Shown here in pieces: positions 11,925 to 24,187 of a DNA stretch of 64,000 nt. The position numbers were made by a program, and so were the translations under genes. Within the stretch, counting starts at the first letter, position 1; each line of letters opens with the position of its first letter. This stretch comes from Chionoecetes opilio (taxonomy: Eukaryota > Arthropoda > Malacostraca > Decapoda > Majidae): the NCBI GenBank assembly GCA_016584305.1, contig JACEEZ010009461.1, positions 1-64,000 of the forward strand, given 5' to 3'. The notes under the pieces are model-generated. The model did no database searches and was not told the DNA's origin. It worked only from the letters and a program-made list of their open reading frames with translations.

Positions 11925-13710
11925 ATGGACCCGTTTACTCACACACCTAAACCGGAGTATTATGAAGCTTGGTTGCAATATAGGCTACATATCACTGTAA
12001 CTCATATTCTTTTTGCTGAGAAAAAATGCACCATAAAATGAAAATTATGGCTTTTTGGGGTGCCAAATATCACAACACGGCGGAACGCGCTGTTAGTGGT
12101 TGTGACGTAGTAGCGCAAACTTCAGATCTCGCTTATTGAAAAGCCTGATCAGCTGATCGGCTTGTTTGGCTCAGCAGGACCGCAATACCTATCTTGCATC
12201 ATTCAACATGTACCGAGACAAAAAGACCATATTATGCTTGGTTTTGTGCTAATGTGGCAAAAACACCACATTAAACTCCAGAGAATGTGTTCATAACTAT
12301 GCCTAAAGACAAGAAAAGAGGAAACAGTGGGTGATGTCTGCAAGGCGTGATTCTCGATGAAGGAAATTCATACTATTGCTGTGAAACCATTTTTGATGTA
12401 TGAATGTACTTGTTGCATGGATAAGGTAACCTTGCAAATGATATGTAGCTGTGGGGCTTTGCTGAGCTGTGATAAGTTGCGGGAGTAGTATGCACTATGC
12501 AAGGCTTTTGAGTATGGATGAGACAGGCTGGGTTTTTTCATATTAGTATAACAACACGCAGTGAGATAGTACATTCTAAGAGTCCTTCCCGCCCGTATTG
12601 AGTGTTTTTTTCCTCCAGAACCGTTCACAAGATCCCTTCAGATTTACCTCTAAACTGTAATTATAAAGTGGGGGGATAATGCCCCTTCACCCCCCTCCCC
12701 GCCTTAACGACTCCCCCTGGACCGCCTCAAAATATAATATGTTTAATATTACTATCTAACCTCACTATAACCTAACCTAACCTTATCTCACTACTAACCT
12801 CATAGGCGAGACCCCCATAAAAAAATAATACTAACTCTAACCTTGAAAATTAGAGTTTTATTTTTACTACCAACTAACCTTACTACTTGCAGTTTACCCT
12901 ACTACTGCAAGATGACCATTAATCCTCCTTCCGTGATGTCGTAGGTATTCACTGGTTGTTTGTGAATACTGTAGCTCTGTCGTTTATAATGAAACCGTGG
13001 ATAATACAGATAAGTGGCCCTGACACCAGACAAGTGATGACTTCTGGGGATCGGCAATTTCTTATAGGGAGCTTAATGGACCTGCAAATGACATGTTACG
13101 CTTAGACAGATTAGAACGAACTCATAGAGAACAGGTAGAAAATGTATGTTTAGTAAAAAGGTTGTAGTGGTGAGTAGAGTGCCGAAGGGTGTATGTTTTG
13201 CTTATATGGGGAAAGAAAGCCTATCATTTCTACCTGTTCCTCTATTTTCTAGCTTTTACATGTCATTGCAGGTTCATTTAATCTCCTAATAAGGAATGCC
13301 GATCCCATGAAGTCATCACTTGTCAGTTGTCACGGGCACACTCATCTCTGTCTATCCCTTTTTCTTATAAACACAACTTACATATTCACAACCCAGGAAG
13401 TACCTACTACATCACTTGAAGGAGGATTACTGGTCATGCTTGTGGTAGTATGGGTAATGCACGTTGGTGTAAATTAAGTAGGTAGTACATATAGCGCGGC
13501 CGCTTCACAGCTGTTTTTGCTTCTGTTTGTCTTCGCTAGTGACGGGTCACAACATGGCGCCGTCGTTTTAGAGAGCGTCTACATTTTCCTGCACTTAAAT
13601 TGGCTGTATCATAAAAATACTGGTTCACATAGAAAAATCAACTCACTGCCCAACTATATGAGGCTTGAAGAGTCAGATCAATCCTACCTCAAGTAGAGTA
13701 ACGGGTCCAT
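11925..13710. mobile_element. 1.8-kb foldback element (ATGGACCCGTT ends)
   Basis: The left end ATGGACCCGTTTACTC is matched inverted by GAGTAACGGGTCCAT at 13696-13710. Inside it a second, stronger inverted pair is visible: about 12890-13150 against 13210-13490, sharing AATCCTCCTTC, GTGATGACTTC, GGGATCGGCA and CCTGCAA. Between outer end and inner arm the left side carries CCTAACCTAACC motifs (about 12760-12785). No transposase was recognised. It is a non-autonomous foldback or a nested pair of elements. Confidence 0.7.
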
Positions 13711-14124
13711 TCACTTTGGTGGACAAAAGTATTTTTTCCAGGCGAGTTTTGAAACGTTTTTGAATTAATTTGCTAAATCGTTTCTGTCCGCAAATAACTT
13801 TATAATGTACCTATTATTAGTTTATTTTTAGTGATTTGCAAACAAAGATGAATTGATAACAAATTGAACCTAACCGAACCTATACCTAACCAAACAAAAA
13901 TTGAACCTAACCGAACCTATACTCAACCTACCTTACTAATCTAACCTAACCTTTTACCAAAGTGAAATTCGGATTCCAAAATTGGAAATAATACCGGAGC
14001 AAACCTCCCGAGCCACAGACAGAGTAGACTTTCCACAGGACTTATGGAGGCTCCTGGTAATGATCAGCTTCAGGATGCTCACCCCCATCCCGGGTTAGTG
14101 TGATCACAATGAACCACCACCACA
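13711..14124. other. no gene seen; degenerate CCTAACC motifs
   Basis: Contains a direct repeat of TTGAACCTAACCGAACCTAT (13862-13881 and 13902-13921) with further CCTAACC motifs to 13955. These are telomere-pentamer-like but degenerate. Otherwise the stretch is unclassified. Confidence 0.5.
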
Positions 14125-14565
14125 CTGCCATCAATCAGTAACGATTCTAAAAAGTCAAATGCTATACGAACTAAGTACTGCCACAATCAGGTACAGATTC
14201 TAAAAAAGTCAAATGCATATAGAAGAACATAAGGTACTGCCATATCATCAGGTACAGTTTCTAAAAAGTCAAATGCATATAAGAACATAAGGTACTGCCA
14301 TCAATCAGTACAGATTCTAAAAAGTCAAATGCATATAAGAACATAAGGTACGCCATCAATCAGGTACGTTTTTCTAAAAAGTCAATGCATATAAGAACAT
14401 AAGGTCTGCATCATCGGTACAGGTTCTAAAAAGTCAAATGCATATAAGAAATAAGGTACTGCCATCAATCAGGTACAGGTTCTAAAAAGTCAATGCATAT
14501 AAGGACATAAGGTACTGCCATCAATCAGTACAGGTTCTAAAAGTCAATGCATATAGGTGATAAAG
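14125..14565. repeat. 57-bp tandem repeat
   Basis: About eight units of about 57 bp, each with AAAAAGTCAAATGCATATAA, GAACATAAGGTACTGCCATC and AATCAGGTACAG blocks. It lies shortly upstream of a CR1 3' end. The GAACATAAG block is the complement of the TTATGTTCTTATG tail of that family, so the array could have grown from such a tail (inference). Confidence 0.85.
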
Positions 14566-14754
14566 GTGCAAATGCAAGGTGATAACAGATACAGTTTCCT
14601 ATCAAAAGAATAGGACTATGAAAAATAGAACTACAAAAGGCTTGAGACCTACACGTGGTTAGTTCCTGTATTAATAATGTAATAAATCCTGTTCCTATAT
14701 ATAAATAATGTTGAGGTTTTGATACTGCTATATGTATATCAAGGTTGGTCAATG

Positions 14755-14930
14755 GATTGTAATAGACTCAGTGGTCAGTGTTAAGTGCGAGGCGGAGTTT
14801 TAAAAGGAGGCTGGATAAATTTTCTGGATGGGGATGAAGGTGGATGTAGTTAGTGCTAAGTAACAGGAACTACCCACGTGATGTCCTCTGTAGCTTCCTT
14901 ATTTTCTTATGTCTTAAGGTTTTGAGTACA
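14755..14930 (+). pseudogene. CR1-like retrotransposon 3' end
   Basis: Matches the 3' end of the copy at 56800-56955: GGCTGGATAAATTTT, then GGATGGGGATGAAGG, GACAGGAACTACC, then CTTCCTTATTTTCTTATG-like tail sequence. Only the last part of the element is present, as is usual for 5'-truncated insertions of this class. Confidence 0.75.
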
Positions 14931-15762
14931 CCGCATATAACAAATGAAAAATTCTAAACACCATAGAGGGCCTCTTTACTATAAATACAAACATAGGAAC
15001 TTTAGACATACCATGGCTATTTTGTGTGGGAGTGAGGGAGCCAGAAGACAGTTGCGGATTGTTAGGTACTGCATGCAGTGACTGAGACCTGAACACCAAC
15101 ATCAGTGTCTCACACCATCTCAATATACTTGGAATTCTGGGATTGTCTGTGTTTTTGGGGGAGTGATTGGCATTAGAGTTACCATCTCTGCGTGCCCTAA
15201 TCTGTGATGGGGGAAAGGCCTGATTATAGATTATGCTCTCATTTCCAAGTTTGACGAGAGAGAATATTTTGCTTAGCTTTGATTGTTTGAGTTTTACCTT
15301 AAAGCAACCAAGTTATTTTTTGAGTTGAGTTTTTTTTTTTACTTTTTTGAGTCGCCGTTTTTTTTTATTTTTTGAGCATTTGAGTTTAGCTTCCACCGGA
15401 AGAAACTAGTCAAGAATGATGCTACTAACTAAGAATTAACCTTGATATTTAAACCATTGTATCTGCCAGGCCAAAACATAAACATTACTAGTCTACGTAG
15501 TAACTGAAATCAATGTAGAGTACGATTCCCATAGGCTACATACGGACATGGATTCCATGAGTAGTAACACTGTGCCTTGATAGCAGCTCTCGCATGTCCT
15601 AAACTAAGCGACCTTCAAAAAGTGGATATACTACAGCTGATCTAAGCACAATGCACAAATACTGGCATCTACAAACCCCTTTAACTTACAATGAGGCAAT
15701 CTTTTTTAAGGGTCCTACTACAGTTACACAACATACCTCTTAACATTTTCCTTACATTGTCT
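14931..15762. other. no gene seen
   Basis: Unclassified AT-rich intergenic sequence with T-rich runs at 15330-15370. There are no recognisable exons or inverted repeats. Confidence 0.35.
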
Positions 15763-15766
15763 TTAA

Positions 15767-15935
15767 CCCCTTAAGACCCAGAACGTTATTTCCATTGTAA
15801 TTTGGGTACCAGATTTAGATGATTTTTATGAATATAAGCAATATTTTTATAGATATGACCTGTTTAGTAATTATTGACCACTAACTAATTGGTATATTCA
15901 GTTACTTTTTGTAATTTGATGGCTAACAACAGACT

Positions 15936-15991
<56 letters not shown>

Positions 15992-16026
15992 TTTTTTTTT
16001 TTTTTTTAAATCTGGGCGTGAAGGGG
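15767..16026 (+). mobile_element. TTAA-flanked MITE (CCCCTT family), copy 2
   Basis: Flanked by TTAA on both sides (15763-15766 and 16027-16030), beginning CCCCTTAAGACCCAGAACG and ending TCTGGGCGTGAAGGGG. A long T run (about 15940-16007) has expanded inside it and explains its extra length. The TTAA flanks and CCC start fit a piggyBac-type non-autonomous element. Confidence 0.85.
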
Positions 16027-16407
16027 TTAACCCCTGTGGTCCAACGCATAGGTACTGGAATCATAAAACGTCAACATAACCACCCACATGCCTGTCATCA
16101 CCACACTCTAGCTAGTGATAATCAAGAGGCAGGCGACATGAAGCTACGACCTCTTTAGATCATGGTCCCATGAAAATGGCACAGGCTTGGCGGTGCGGGG
16201 GCTCGAGATGTGTTTTGCGTCGTCCTCCACATTGCATAAGCTTGTCACCTGCCAATTCACATAGACCCATTTCATTTAATTGAGTATTTTTTATTTGCAT
16301 TCTGCATTATTTTCTGAATTTAGTTAACATAGGGGAGAAAGTCCCTAAATTTTCCTATGGGACATAAGTTAATAGATATTAACATAAGAATGGTCCCTAA
16401 TATGTTC

Positions 16408-18213
16408 CTATAGTAGTGCGACCGGTGGGTAATTGGTCCTGTTTTGACAAACTTTGATCTAGTTTTCCAGATCTATTGAATAAACAAACAAAAGTTAATA
16501 CAACTCATGGAGTGTCACTACCTATATGTCATTAAGTTTTTAATTTTTTTCATTACAGCCTCTGTTAAGTCAATACACGCAAGTGTGGACCGCATTGTTT
16601 ACACTAAATGGGGTAGAATCGGACATAACTCTGGTAAATTGGTCATATTATATATATAATATATAAACCGTTTTTTTCTTCAAAATTTGACAAACCTCCA
16701 CAAACTTAAACAACATGTCCATACCATGCCCATGGACACTACAAACCTTCTGTGAGCTGTTCTGCACATTCTCTGTTGGCGTAAAAGTATGACCAACGAC
16801 GCACACGTTTGGGTTTCCAGTCTTGAGTTCCTAGTCTTTCTTCTTTTTTTCTAGGTCCTATGTTAGTTTTCTTTATAATTTCTAAGCATTGTTACTTTAA
16901 TTTAGTAATATTTTACCTAGGGCCAGAATTCCCTACCCATTGGAGTATGGTTTCTGTTTTACTTATTTGATTCTAGAAACATTCTCTGTATGAGCTTCCG
17001 TCACAAGGCACTTCTTTCGGATATATAAGATGTGTTTTAATAGGAAGGAGATGCGAGTGTCAGAGGAGATATGAAAATTAAACTAACTTACCCCCTGTTT
17101 GAACTCACTAACCAACCTATCTAAGGCTAACCCACGCTTTAACCTCCAAACTAAAGTCAATCTGCATTAAAAAAGTGTCCGCGGCACGGGAAGAACAGAG
17201 GCGCATGCAGGTCACAAGAGGAAGAAGAGTCCAGGCCGCACTATTATTTAAATAAAGCATCAGTAAACACTTGCTCTCTTCTCGCCCCCCTATGAACATG
17301 TCATTATCTTCGAATAAGTAATGATTTGGCGACGGAAACTCATAGAGAAAATGTTTTCCTAGAATTAAATAAGGTAAACAGAGCCACACTCCCAATTGTG
17401 TAGGGAATTCGGTCCCTAACGTAAAATAATACCGTTAGGTTACGTAAATCAAGGCCCATGTTAGGTTAGTTTAAACTAGCAGGGAGGTATGGTGGCATAG
17501 CCCCCAGTTATTCAGGAGAGTATTGGTTTAGAGGAAGTATGGTTAAACTGCACATTTACATATCCATTAAGGGTAAACAGAAATTAATTCTCCCAATTGT
17601 GTAGAGAATTCTGGTCCTTGGTAAAAATTTAACCCTTAATTTATATACAAGCACCCTTAACTAATTCATATTAGCATTCAACAACCGAAACCAAAAGAAC
17701 AGTGCAAATAAGCAGTTAATTCTCACCGTGATATGCGTGGGGGTAATTAACCGGGTCCCCCATTTACCCCGCGAGTTTTTTTTGTCACCGGGGTAATACG
17801 GACCCAAACTGATCATTGATCATACAAAAATTGAGACAAGCTAGAGTATTTTCTGATATGTTTCATGTTAACGTAGAGAAAAACACTCTATAATACCTTA
17901 TTTACAGAATGTACTCCTCTTACGTATTTGAATCCATGAAAATTCGCCAAATCAGCTGATTTTGTAAACAAACTTTCACCGCACCTTTTTTTGCTATCAT
18001 TTACTCTTTTTTCTATTTTGGGTTCCTGGTTCAGTTACATGTTGAATTTATATTCATATTAATACAGAAATGCTAAAATGGTTGTTTTACTACATGGGAT
18101 TTCAAAACTGTTACACTCTTATTTATATTAAAACAACACCAAAGCAAAGATGGCGGTCCGAATAGAACCGGTCCGTTGGAAGGACCAACGTTACCCCGTT
18201 GCGGCACTACATA
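16408..18213. mobile_element. possible TIR element with GGGTAA-GGTCC ends
   Basis: The left motif TAGTAGTGCGACCGGTGGGT, AATTGGTCC resembles the inverted right motif (GGACCAACGTTACCCCGTTG, CGGCACTACAT at 18180-18213). Further GGGTAAT...GGTCC-like motifs occur inside at 17738-17812, two of them facing each other. A direct repeat of CCCAATTGTGTAG occurs at 17390 and 17592. The match is imperfect, so this is tentative. No coding content was recognised. Confidence 0.35.
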
Positions 18214-18923
18214 ATTGAATAATAGTAATAGTTAACATAAGTATGCCCTGAATATTTCCTATTGTACATAAGTTCACAGATATTGCTTTGATATCTCATT
18301 AGTACATCCACTTATCATGATACTGTCTTCAACAATCATCAACTTATCACAAAGTAAGCGCTTTGTGGTTCTTTTTACTTTTAGGATTTCACCTTTTATC
18401 TCAGGACATGATTCAATAATACTGGAGCTCACTGTAGGCTACATATTGCTGAAATGTACTGCTCGTAAAAATAGATTTGGAACACCACACCCGATGTGAG
18501 CCATGGGTAGCAGGTTGCCAGGTGTTCAATACTTATTTGGCATTATGCTCACAATTTGGCATTTTTTGGCAAAATATTTTCTGAAAAATGGCAATCTTTT
18601 TGCAGTTACTAAAGAAAAATATAAACCTCCATTACAACATGTACTATAATTAAATTTCAAGTGCCTTATTGAAAAAACAAATCCCACAAGAAGCCAACAG
18701 CTTACATGAAATTAAATTGGTATGCATAAAGGAAAATTATAGAAATTATGAAGTAGATCAACTACTTTTTTGTGGTGTTCGCATCTGCGATCAATTCAGC
18801 TTTCGCATAAAGATTCCTAAGTGAATTATATTAATTGATCTTTTGTTCTGGGGGATAGCATAGCTTCATTGGAAAAAATACTTATAGTACCACTTGCGCC
18901 CACCCCCGCACCACCACCAACAC

Positions 18924-19209
18924 GTGGTCCCAGTGGATAGAGCTTTGGCGTGCCATTCTGTGGTTAGTCGGTTCAAATCCTCGCTCTTCGTCTCATATGA
19001 ATTTATCACTTTTGCAATTCAGGCGGTTACTGTCGCCCCTTGAGCAAGGGTATTGTAGTGGGAAGAAGGGGGTCCCAACATTACCCTAAGATTTGTCATA
19101 ATGGAGCTCCAAGCTCGGCTCAGGGAGGGTGAAACTGCGATCGCGAGTACGTTCGCGTGGAGCAAGACCTGGGTGAATTACACACACAACAGGAACACGA
19201 CACACACAA
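18924..19209 (+). mobile_element. tRNA-derived SINE, copy 1
   Basis: Starts with a tRNA-like head: a box-A-like CAGTGGATAGAGC and a box-B GGTTCAAATCC at 18970-18980, the internal promoters of RNA polymerase III. A non-tRNA body of about 200 bp follows and ends in a short ACAC tract. The acceptor stem does not pair, so this is a SINE head and not a functional tRNA gene. The same element occurs at 24188-24458. Confidence 0.75.
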
Positions 19210-20144
19210 GATAGTAATTGGCTAAAGAAATGGACCACATGAGCTCATTCAACTACTGTACCCCAAACTTGCATATACACAACAACACTACAAATTAGAA
19301 CTACAGAATACTATTACACTTATTACTGAAAGCTTTCATCATATTTGGAGTTCCTCTTCATGTTTCATGCTGATCTGTCTCATACCTATTGCTCTTGTGA
19401 TAACTTTAAATTTAGGCATCATAGCCATCCGTCAAGGTACCGTACACCGTTACAGATAGATGTCTCGTAACGACTGCATTGACAACAATAGTCCTACTCT
19501 CTTTCGTTCCATACAGGTTATGTACGCGTCCGGGGAGACCGTGACTCGCATACAGGTTATGTAGGCGTCACGTGTCCAGGCCTCATGAAGAAAAATACAA
19601 AATGCTTTGAGGGTCACTTCAATTTTTGGCAGTAGAGGCAAACCGTACAAAGCTTGTCTTGTTTTTGGCATCAATTTACTTGTGCCAATGAAAAAAATGG
19701 CAAATATTGGAGACACGACATTTGGCAAAAAATGCCAATCTGCACGACCTGTCTATTGCTGGTATTTAAACGCCTGAATGCAGAAACAAAGGTAAAAAAT
19801 TTTATTAAATGTATATATTGTGGGGTGGGCAATAATATCAAGATCAAGTACTGGACTGTCCGCCGGTAATAATGGACGAGGGACTTTGCGTCATTTTCAG
19901 GAGACACCGACTAATTTTTCTTGCCAAAAATAGGTGGGTGCTTTTCTATATGGGATTGTTATTTTTTCGAAACCTCAGTTAGAAATAAATAATAATATTT
20001 CATCACCGAATTTTTATGGTCGGCCGTTTCCATTCAAAACACTGTCTCTCCATCAGAAAAGCACTAAAACTTGGCCGGAAAAATATCAGGTCTCAGATAA
20101 CAGGGAAGTGATTGCATAGAACATACCAACATAACTTATAGGTT

Positions 20145-20340
20145 TTCATTAACGCTAACACCTAACCTTAACGCTTAACCACAAAAGTTACCTAACCTAA
20201 CTTATAGTTTTAAGGAAACCTAACCTAACCTTATAGATTTTTAGGAAACCTACCTAACCTAACCACAAAGTATACCTACACCTTAAAAGTTTTCTTAAAC
20301 CTAACCTAACCAACCTAACCTTAACCTTAACTCTCTTACC
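20145..20340. repeat. CCTAA-based 30-bp minisatellite, left TIR of copy 1
   Basis: Degenerate units of two CCTAA pentamers followed by CTTATAGGTTTTAAGGAAA, interspersed with CCACAAAGTATACC. CCTAA is the complement of the arthropod telomeric pentamer, but the array is short, interrupted and internal. It forms part of an element end and is not a chromosome end. Confidence 0.8.
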
Positions 20341-21428
20341 TACCGAGGTTGTGGGAAGCAGGGAAATGTAGGCGGCCGCTTTGTCTCCCCGCCGCGGGCC
20401 GGTCTAATGCCTGCCGACCACCCACACTGCCACCCACATCCTACACAATCCATTTTTTGCCATAAACTTATTCCAAAAGAGCAAGCCTTACAGTACAAGA
20501 ATTCCGGGAACTTTGTCTTAATTGACGAGCCTTTTGATTGTGCTCCGCGAAACTTCTCTGATTGCTAACCTTATCTTGTGTGACTATTGGTGTAAAAAAA
20601 AGGTGTTCGTGTGCGCTATTAGATAACTATATAAAAAATTGGTAAATCTTAGAGAACAAGGCTCCATCCCCTATCTTCTTATATTATTATACCACCAAGC
20701 TTGGGGTACCCTGGCGGAAACTTGGGTTTTTTGGGTGGGGGAGCCACACACGAGGGGAAATGAGGGCTCCCCATAAAAAACTACAATGTATTCTAAAGAT
20801 AACAAAACTCTACAGACCTAACTAGCCCCCTCCTCGACCCCCTCGTAGCTGTTCACTGAACCTAACCTAACCTACTCTAACCTTACTGGGGGGGCTCCCT
20901 CTCCCTCGACCCTCCCCGTACTGTGCATTAACCTGAACTACGGATGGGGGCGCACTTCTCAAGACCTTACCCTCTCTTTGGGAAAATATCCTAAAAGTAG
21001 ACGCAATTCTCAACTCGTCCGTTATTGCGCATCTCGCTGGACTTAGTTTTTCTCAAGACCTGAAATTAATATCGCCATGTAGGCAAAGTAAGGATCGGCA
21101 CTCATTAAAATCTAAACAGATGTGTTAAGGACACTAAGTATAATTAAGTAGGAGCCAACATTTGGGTCAGCTTAGTGTGGAGCCCTTGTTGCTTAATATT
21201 TCCAAAATCATCTGTATATAGTTTTTGGTTATAATGGACGAGAGTTTCACTTTCGCTACGACATTATTACTCCTACTTTTTCTGTACTTTTTTTTTTGCT
21301 CAGTATACTGTACACTACTACTCTACTTGCACTAATATACAAAAATTTTTATATTGAAATTATCCTTTTGTTTGTCTAGAGCGCGGACAGACACCCCTCC
21401 TCCATCAACCTCTATTTGGACACTTTAA

Positions 21429-21886
21429 GCTCCGTCCCACTAGTCGGGCAAAGCCGCGGGCATGCCCGTCACGGGGAAAGCCGCTGGCACACTTGAAACT
21501 GTTGTCCACACAGGCGAGCCTGCCTGGCCCAGTTTCCCCCAGAGGCGAGGCAGCTGAGTCGAGCTAGGCGAGTATAAGCCTTCTCTATTCAGGAAAACTG
21601 TGTGCGGTACACAACAATGCAAGCAGGAAGGACCGTAATGAAGCATGGGCACTGTGTACCATCATCATTGCTATGTTTCCTGAAAAAGAAAAATGACCAA
21701 AGTGTGGAGAAAAAGAAGTGCTCCATTTCTCCACTCCAAAGTTCCACATGTAACCTCGTATGTCTGGCAGCGACGCACTGCTGGTGAAATCGATCACCTA
21801 CTATCACGGGCATTTTCCTCGTTTGCCCGCGGGCACAAGCGGTGGGCCCGTCAACAGGCAACTGGCTCGCTTGTGCCACGCGGAGC
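21429..21886. mobile_element. TTAA-bounded palindromic element, copy 1
   Basis: TTAA (21425-21428) then GCTCCGTCCCACTAG on the left; CGCGGAGC then TTAA (21887-21890) on the right. The arms share GCCCGCGGGC-type motifs and fold back on each other. The identical arrangement occurs at 26650-27097. It may be an independent MITE nested in the larger element. Confidence 0.55.
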
Positions 21887-22140
21887 TTAACCCACGGAGT
21901 CATGACCTAGATATTTGGTGGGTCAGGAATTTCACACCTCGAACGAGGGTAGCCAATCATAGTACACCAGATTAGCCAATGAACAGGCGCGCATTTTTTC
22001 TTTCCGTGGCCAGTCATGTCACACTATTTTCGGAGCCAATCAGGCTATTAAATTTTGAAAGAGGTCGGCCAATCATAGGCTCTTAATTAAAACAAAGCTC
22101 CTAAAATTTTGTATCGCCCTTAAAAGTCAGTTGGCTTTTT

Positions 22141-22380
22141 GACCATGGAGTGTGGAGGATGTTCAGTGCCACGTCCGTATCATCAGTGACTTCGTGGAAA
22201 GCCTATAGTTGGCCTCGGCGACCTGGATATACACCCAGAGCGTGAACCACTCTAAGAACTTTGTGAGAGTCCAGTGACCGGGTCCACACCAACAATATTG
22301 GAACAGCTCTGGAAAGACTTAGAGCTGGGTGCTCAGAGCTGGGTCTGCCACCTCGCCCACCAAGACAACCAAGTATGTAA
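22141..22380 (+). pseudogene. Merlin/IS1595-type transposase remnant, copy 1
   Basis: The same coding block as 27386-27583 but with several more single-base indels, so no continuous frame survives. Pieces such as VNHSKNFV and HTNNI can be read in different frames. These are hallmarks of the DDE transposase of IS1595/ISXO2 elements and their eukaryotic Merlin relatives. It sits just inside the right TTAGG array of the long-TIR element, the expected place for the 3' end of a transposase gene on the + strand. The block is inactive as written; whether the indels are real cannot be judged from this window. Confidence 0.65.
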
Positions 22381-22384
22381 GAGT

Positions 22385-22560
22385 TTCAGGTTAGGTTAGT
22401 ATAACTGTTGTGGTTAAGGTTAGGTAGGTTTAATTTAAACTCTAAGGTTAGGTTAGGTTATACTTTGTGGTTAACGGTTAGCTTAGGGTTTCTTAAAAGC
22501 CTATAAGGTTAGGTTAGGTTTCATTAAAACCTATAATTTAGGTTTGTTTTTCATTCAAGC
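22385..22560. repeat. TTAGG-based minisatellite, right TIR of copy 1
   Basis: GGTTAGGTTAGG units separated by TTTCATTAAAACCTATAA and TACTTTGTGGTTAA, the complement of the left array. It shows the inverted symmetry of the element. Confidence 0.8.
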
Positions 22561-22764
22561 CTATAAGGACCCTGACTGATTTTTCCCGGACAAGTTTTAG
22601 TGTTTTTTTTCTGACTGGAGAATTTATTATTTTCTTTTTTTCCTTTTAAATTATGGTTTTGGCGACAAAATAAAACGACTCTTAGAAAAAGTGCAACTAT
22701 TTTAGGCCAGGAAAAACTATCGTGTCTGAAAAAGACCGTGGAAACTCATCGTCTCATTATTACT

Positions 22765-23820
22765 AAGTTGTGAACGATACGCGTTAGTAGATTAGTACTG
22801 CACAGTATACTGAGCAAATAAAATACAAAAAACGTGAGTGTTAAAGTCGGTAGCGGGGACCGCGAGTTCTCGTACCATTATAACTCATGTCGCCGGAAGA
22901 TAGGACACTCGCCGTGTGAAACATTGGATCACTCGCCACGTCCGGCGAGAATTCTATCGGCGACAGTTTCAGGTACCTTCCTGTTCTGGTTCTGATGAAC
23001 ACAATGGATTAATCCATAACCCTAACCTATAAATGAAGCTTTCTCCAACGAGAATAACTTGTCAAGACCTTCTGCACTGTTGAGCTTCTGGGTCTTTGCC
23101 ATGCCTCAACATGGTGCCTGTGTCTGTTCTCTGATCACTCAAGGTAGAGTAATATCAATCAATCTTAACATGTTCTCTGGCGCTTAAGTATATATGTAGT
23201 GAGTGACACACTTCTTAAGTACGCACTGGAAAAGAAAAAAAAAACACTTCTTAATTAATGATATACCTTGGAAATACGGGGCGGGATGCAAATGAAATGT
23301 TTATCAGTTTTGTGGCGTAATCTTGAGCCTTGAGGGTTGATAATCCAAAGTGCGCGTTAAGCGGGTATCACAACGAGGCCCTTCGTCGACTGTTTCGTCG
23401 AACCAAACATGCATTTGGCTGGACCTGTGACCTGTTTGACAAACACTAGCACACGTTAGGCCGACCGCCTTCACTCCAACAATACAACAAGATGAAGCGA
23501 TTGACAGCGAGAGCGCGGAGATTTGTTGTTAATGTTTTAACTTTAGGGCATATATATTACGTATCTACTGGTGATGAAAAGGGAGGAGGTGATTGTTAGA
23601 AGAGAACAGCGACAAGATGAAGACGCGTTCATGTGACTAAATGGGTTATAGTGGGACGATACTGCGCGTCCGGTTAGGTAAGGTTTCAGGTTAGGTTTAA
23701 TAATCCCGTCAGGTGTCGAGGGGACGGAGGGGCCCCTCCCGTTAGAAGGTTAGTTCGGTTTAGGTTAGGGTAATAATTTCAATCCAGCAGGGCGTGCAGA
23801 GTCCCAAATCGAGTTGCGTA
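22765..23820. other. spacer between duplicated units; no gene seen
   Basis: Includes an inverted copy (about 22790-22860) of the sequence around 21255-21330, sharing GCTCAGTATACTG. Also holds TTAGG-like motifs at 23672-23700 and 23755-23775, beside GGGGACGGAGGGGCCCCTCCC (palindromic). No exon was recognised. Confidence 0.45.
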
Positions 23821-24187
23821 TTGGCATTATGCTCACAATTTTTGGCATTTTTTGGCAAAATATTTTCGAAAAATGGCAATCTTTTTGGCAGTTACTAAAG
23901 GAAAAATATAAAACTCAATTACAACATGTACTATAAATTTCACGTGCCTTATTGAAAAAAAAATACACACACACAGCTACATGAAATTAAATTGGGTACA
24001 TAAAGGAAATTATAGAAATTATGAAGTAGATCAACTACTGTTTTGTGGTGTTTCGAATCTGCATAAATTCAGCTTTCCATAAAGATTCCTAAGTGAATTA
24101 TATTAAGTGATCTGTTGTTCTGATAGCATGCTTCATTGGAAAAAATACTTATAGTACACACTGCGCACACACACCACCACCACCACG

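Larger units (their letters stand above)
18535..22640. repeat. duplicated 4-kb unit, copy 1
   Basis: From GGCATTATGCTCACAATTT onward this segment matches 23821-27840 in the same orientation along its whole length, with numerous substitutions and single-base indels. Landmarks at constant spacing include the SINE, the GGTAATAATGGACGAG end, CTACCGAGGTTGTGGGAAGC, the TTAA-bounded palindrome and the transposase remnant. The two copies are about 5.2-5.3 kb apart and separated by about 1.2 kb. Confidence 0.85.
19865..22764. mobile_element. long-TIR element with TTAGG-like arrays, copy 1
   Basis: The left end GGTAATAATGGACGAG and following 130 bp (…TTTTCAGGAGACACCGACTA…, CTGTCTCTCCATCAGAAAAG, CACTAAAACTTGGCCGG) recur inverted at the right end (22575-22764). 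Just inside each end lies an array of CCTAACCTAACC (left, 20145-20340) or its complement GGTTAGGTTAGG (right, 22385-22560). The inverted ends thus span roughly 400 bp each. Between them lie a TTAA-bounded palindrome (21429-21886) and a Merlin/IS1595-type transposase remnant (22141-22380). No target-site duplication was found by eye. Confidence 0.7.

Noticed and set aside
20145..20340. True telomere or chromosome end
   Set aside because: CCTAA runs are short, interrupted, part of a 30-bp unit, and occur inverted at the other end of the same element.
21602..21975. Several overlapping 60-100 codon frames in the duplicated unit (also 26646-27174)
   Set aside because: They cover a GC-rich palindrome, are open on both strands and are not kept as protein between the two copies.
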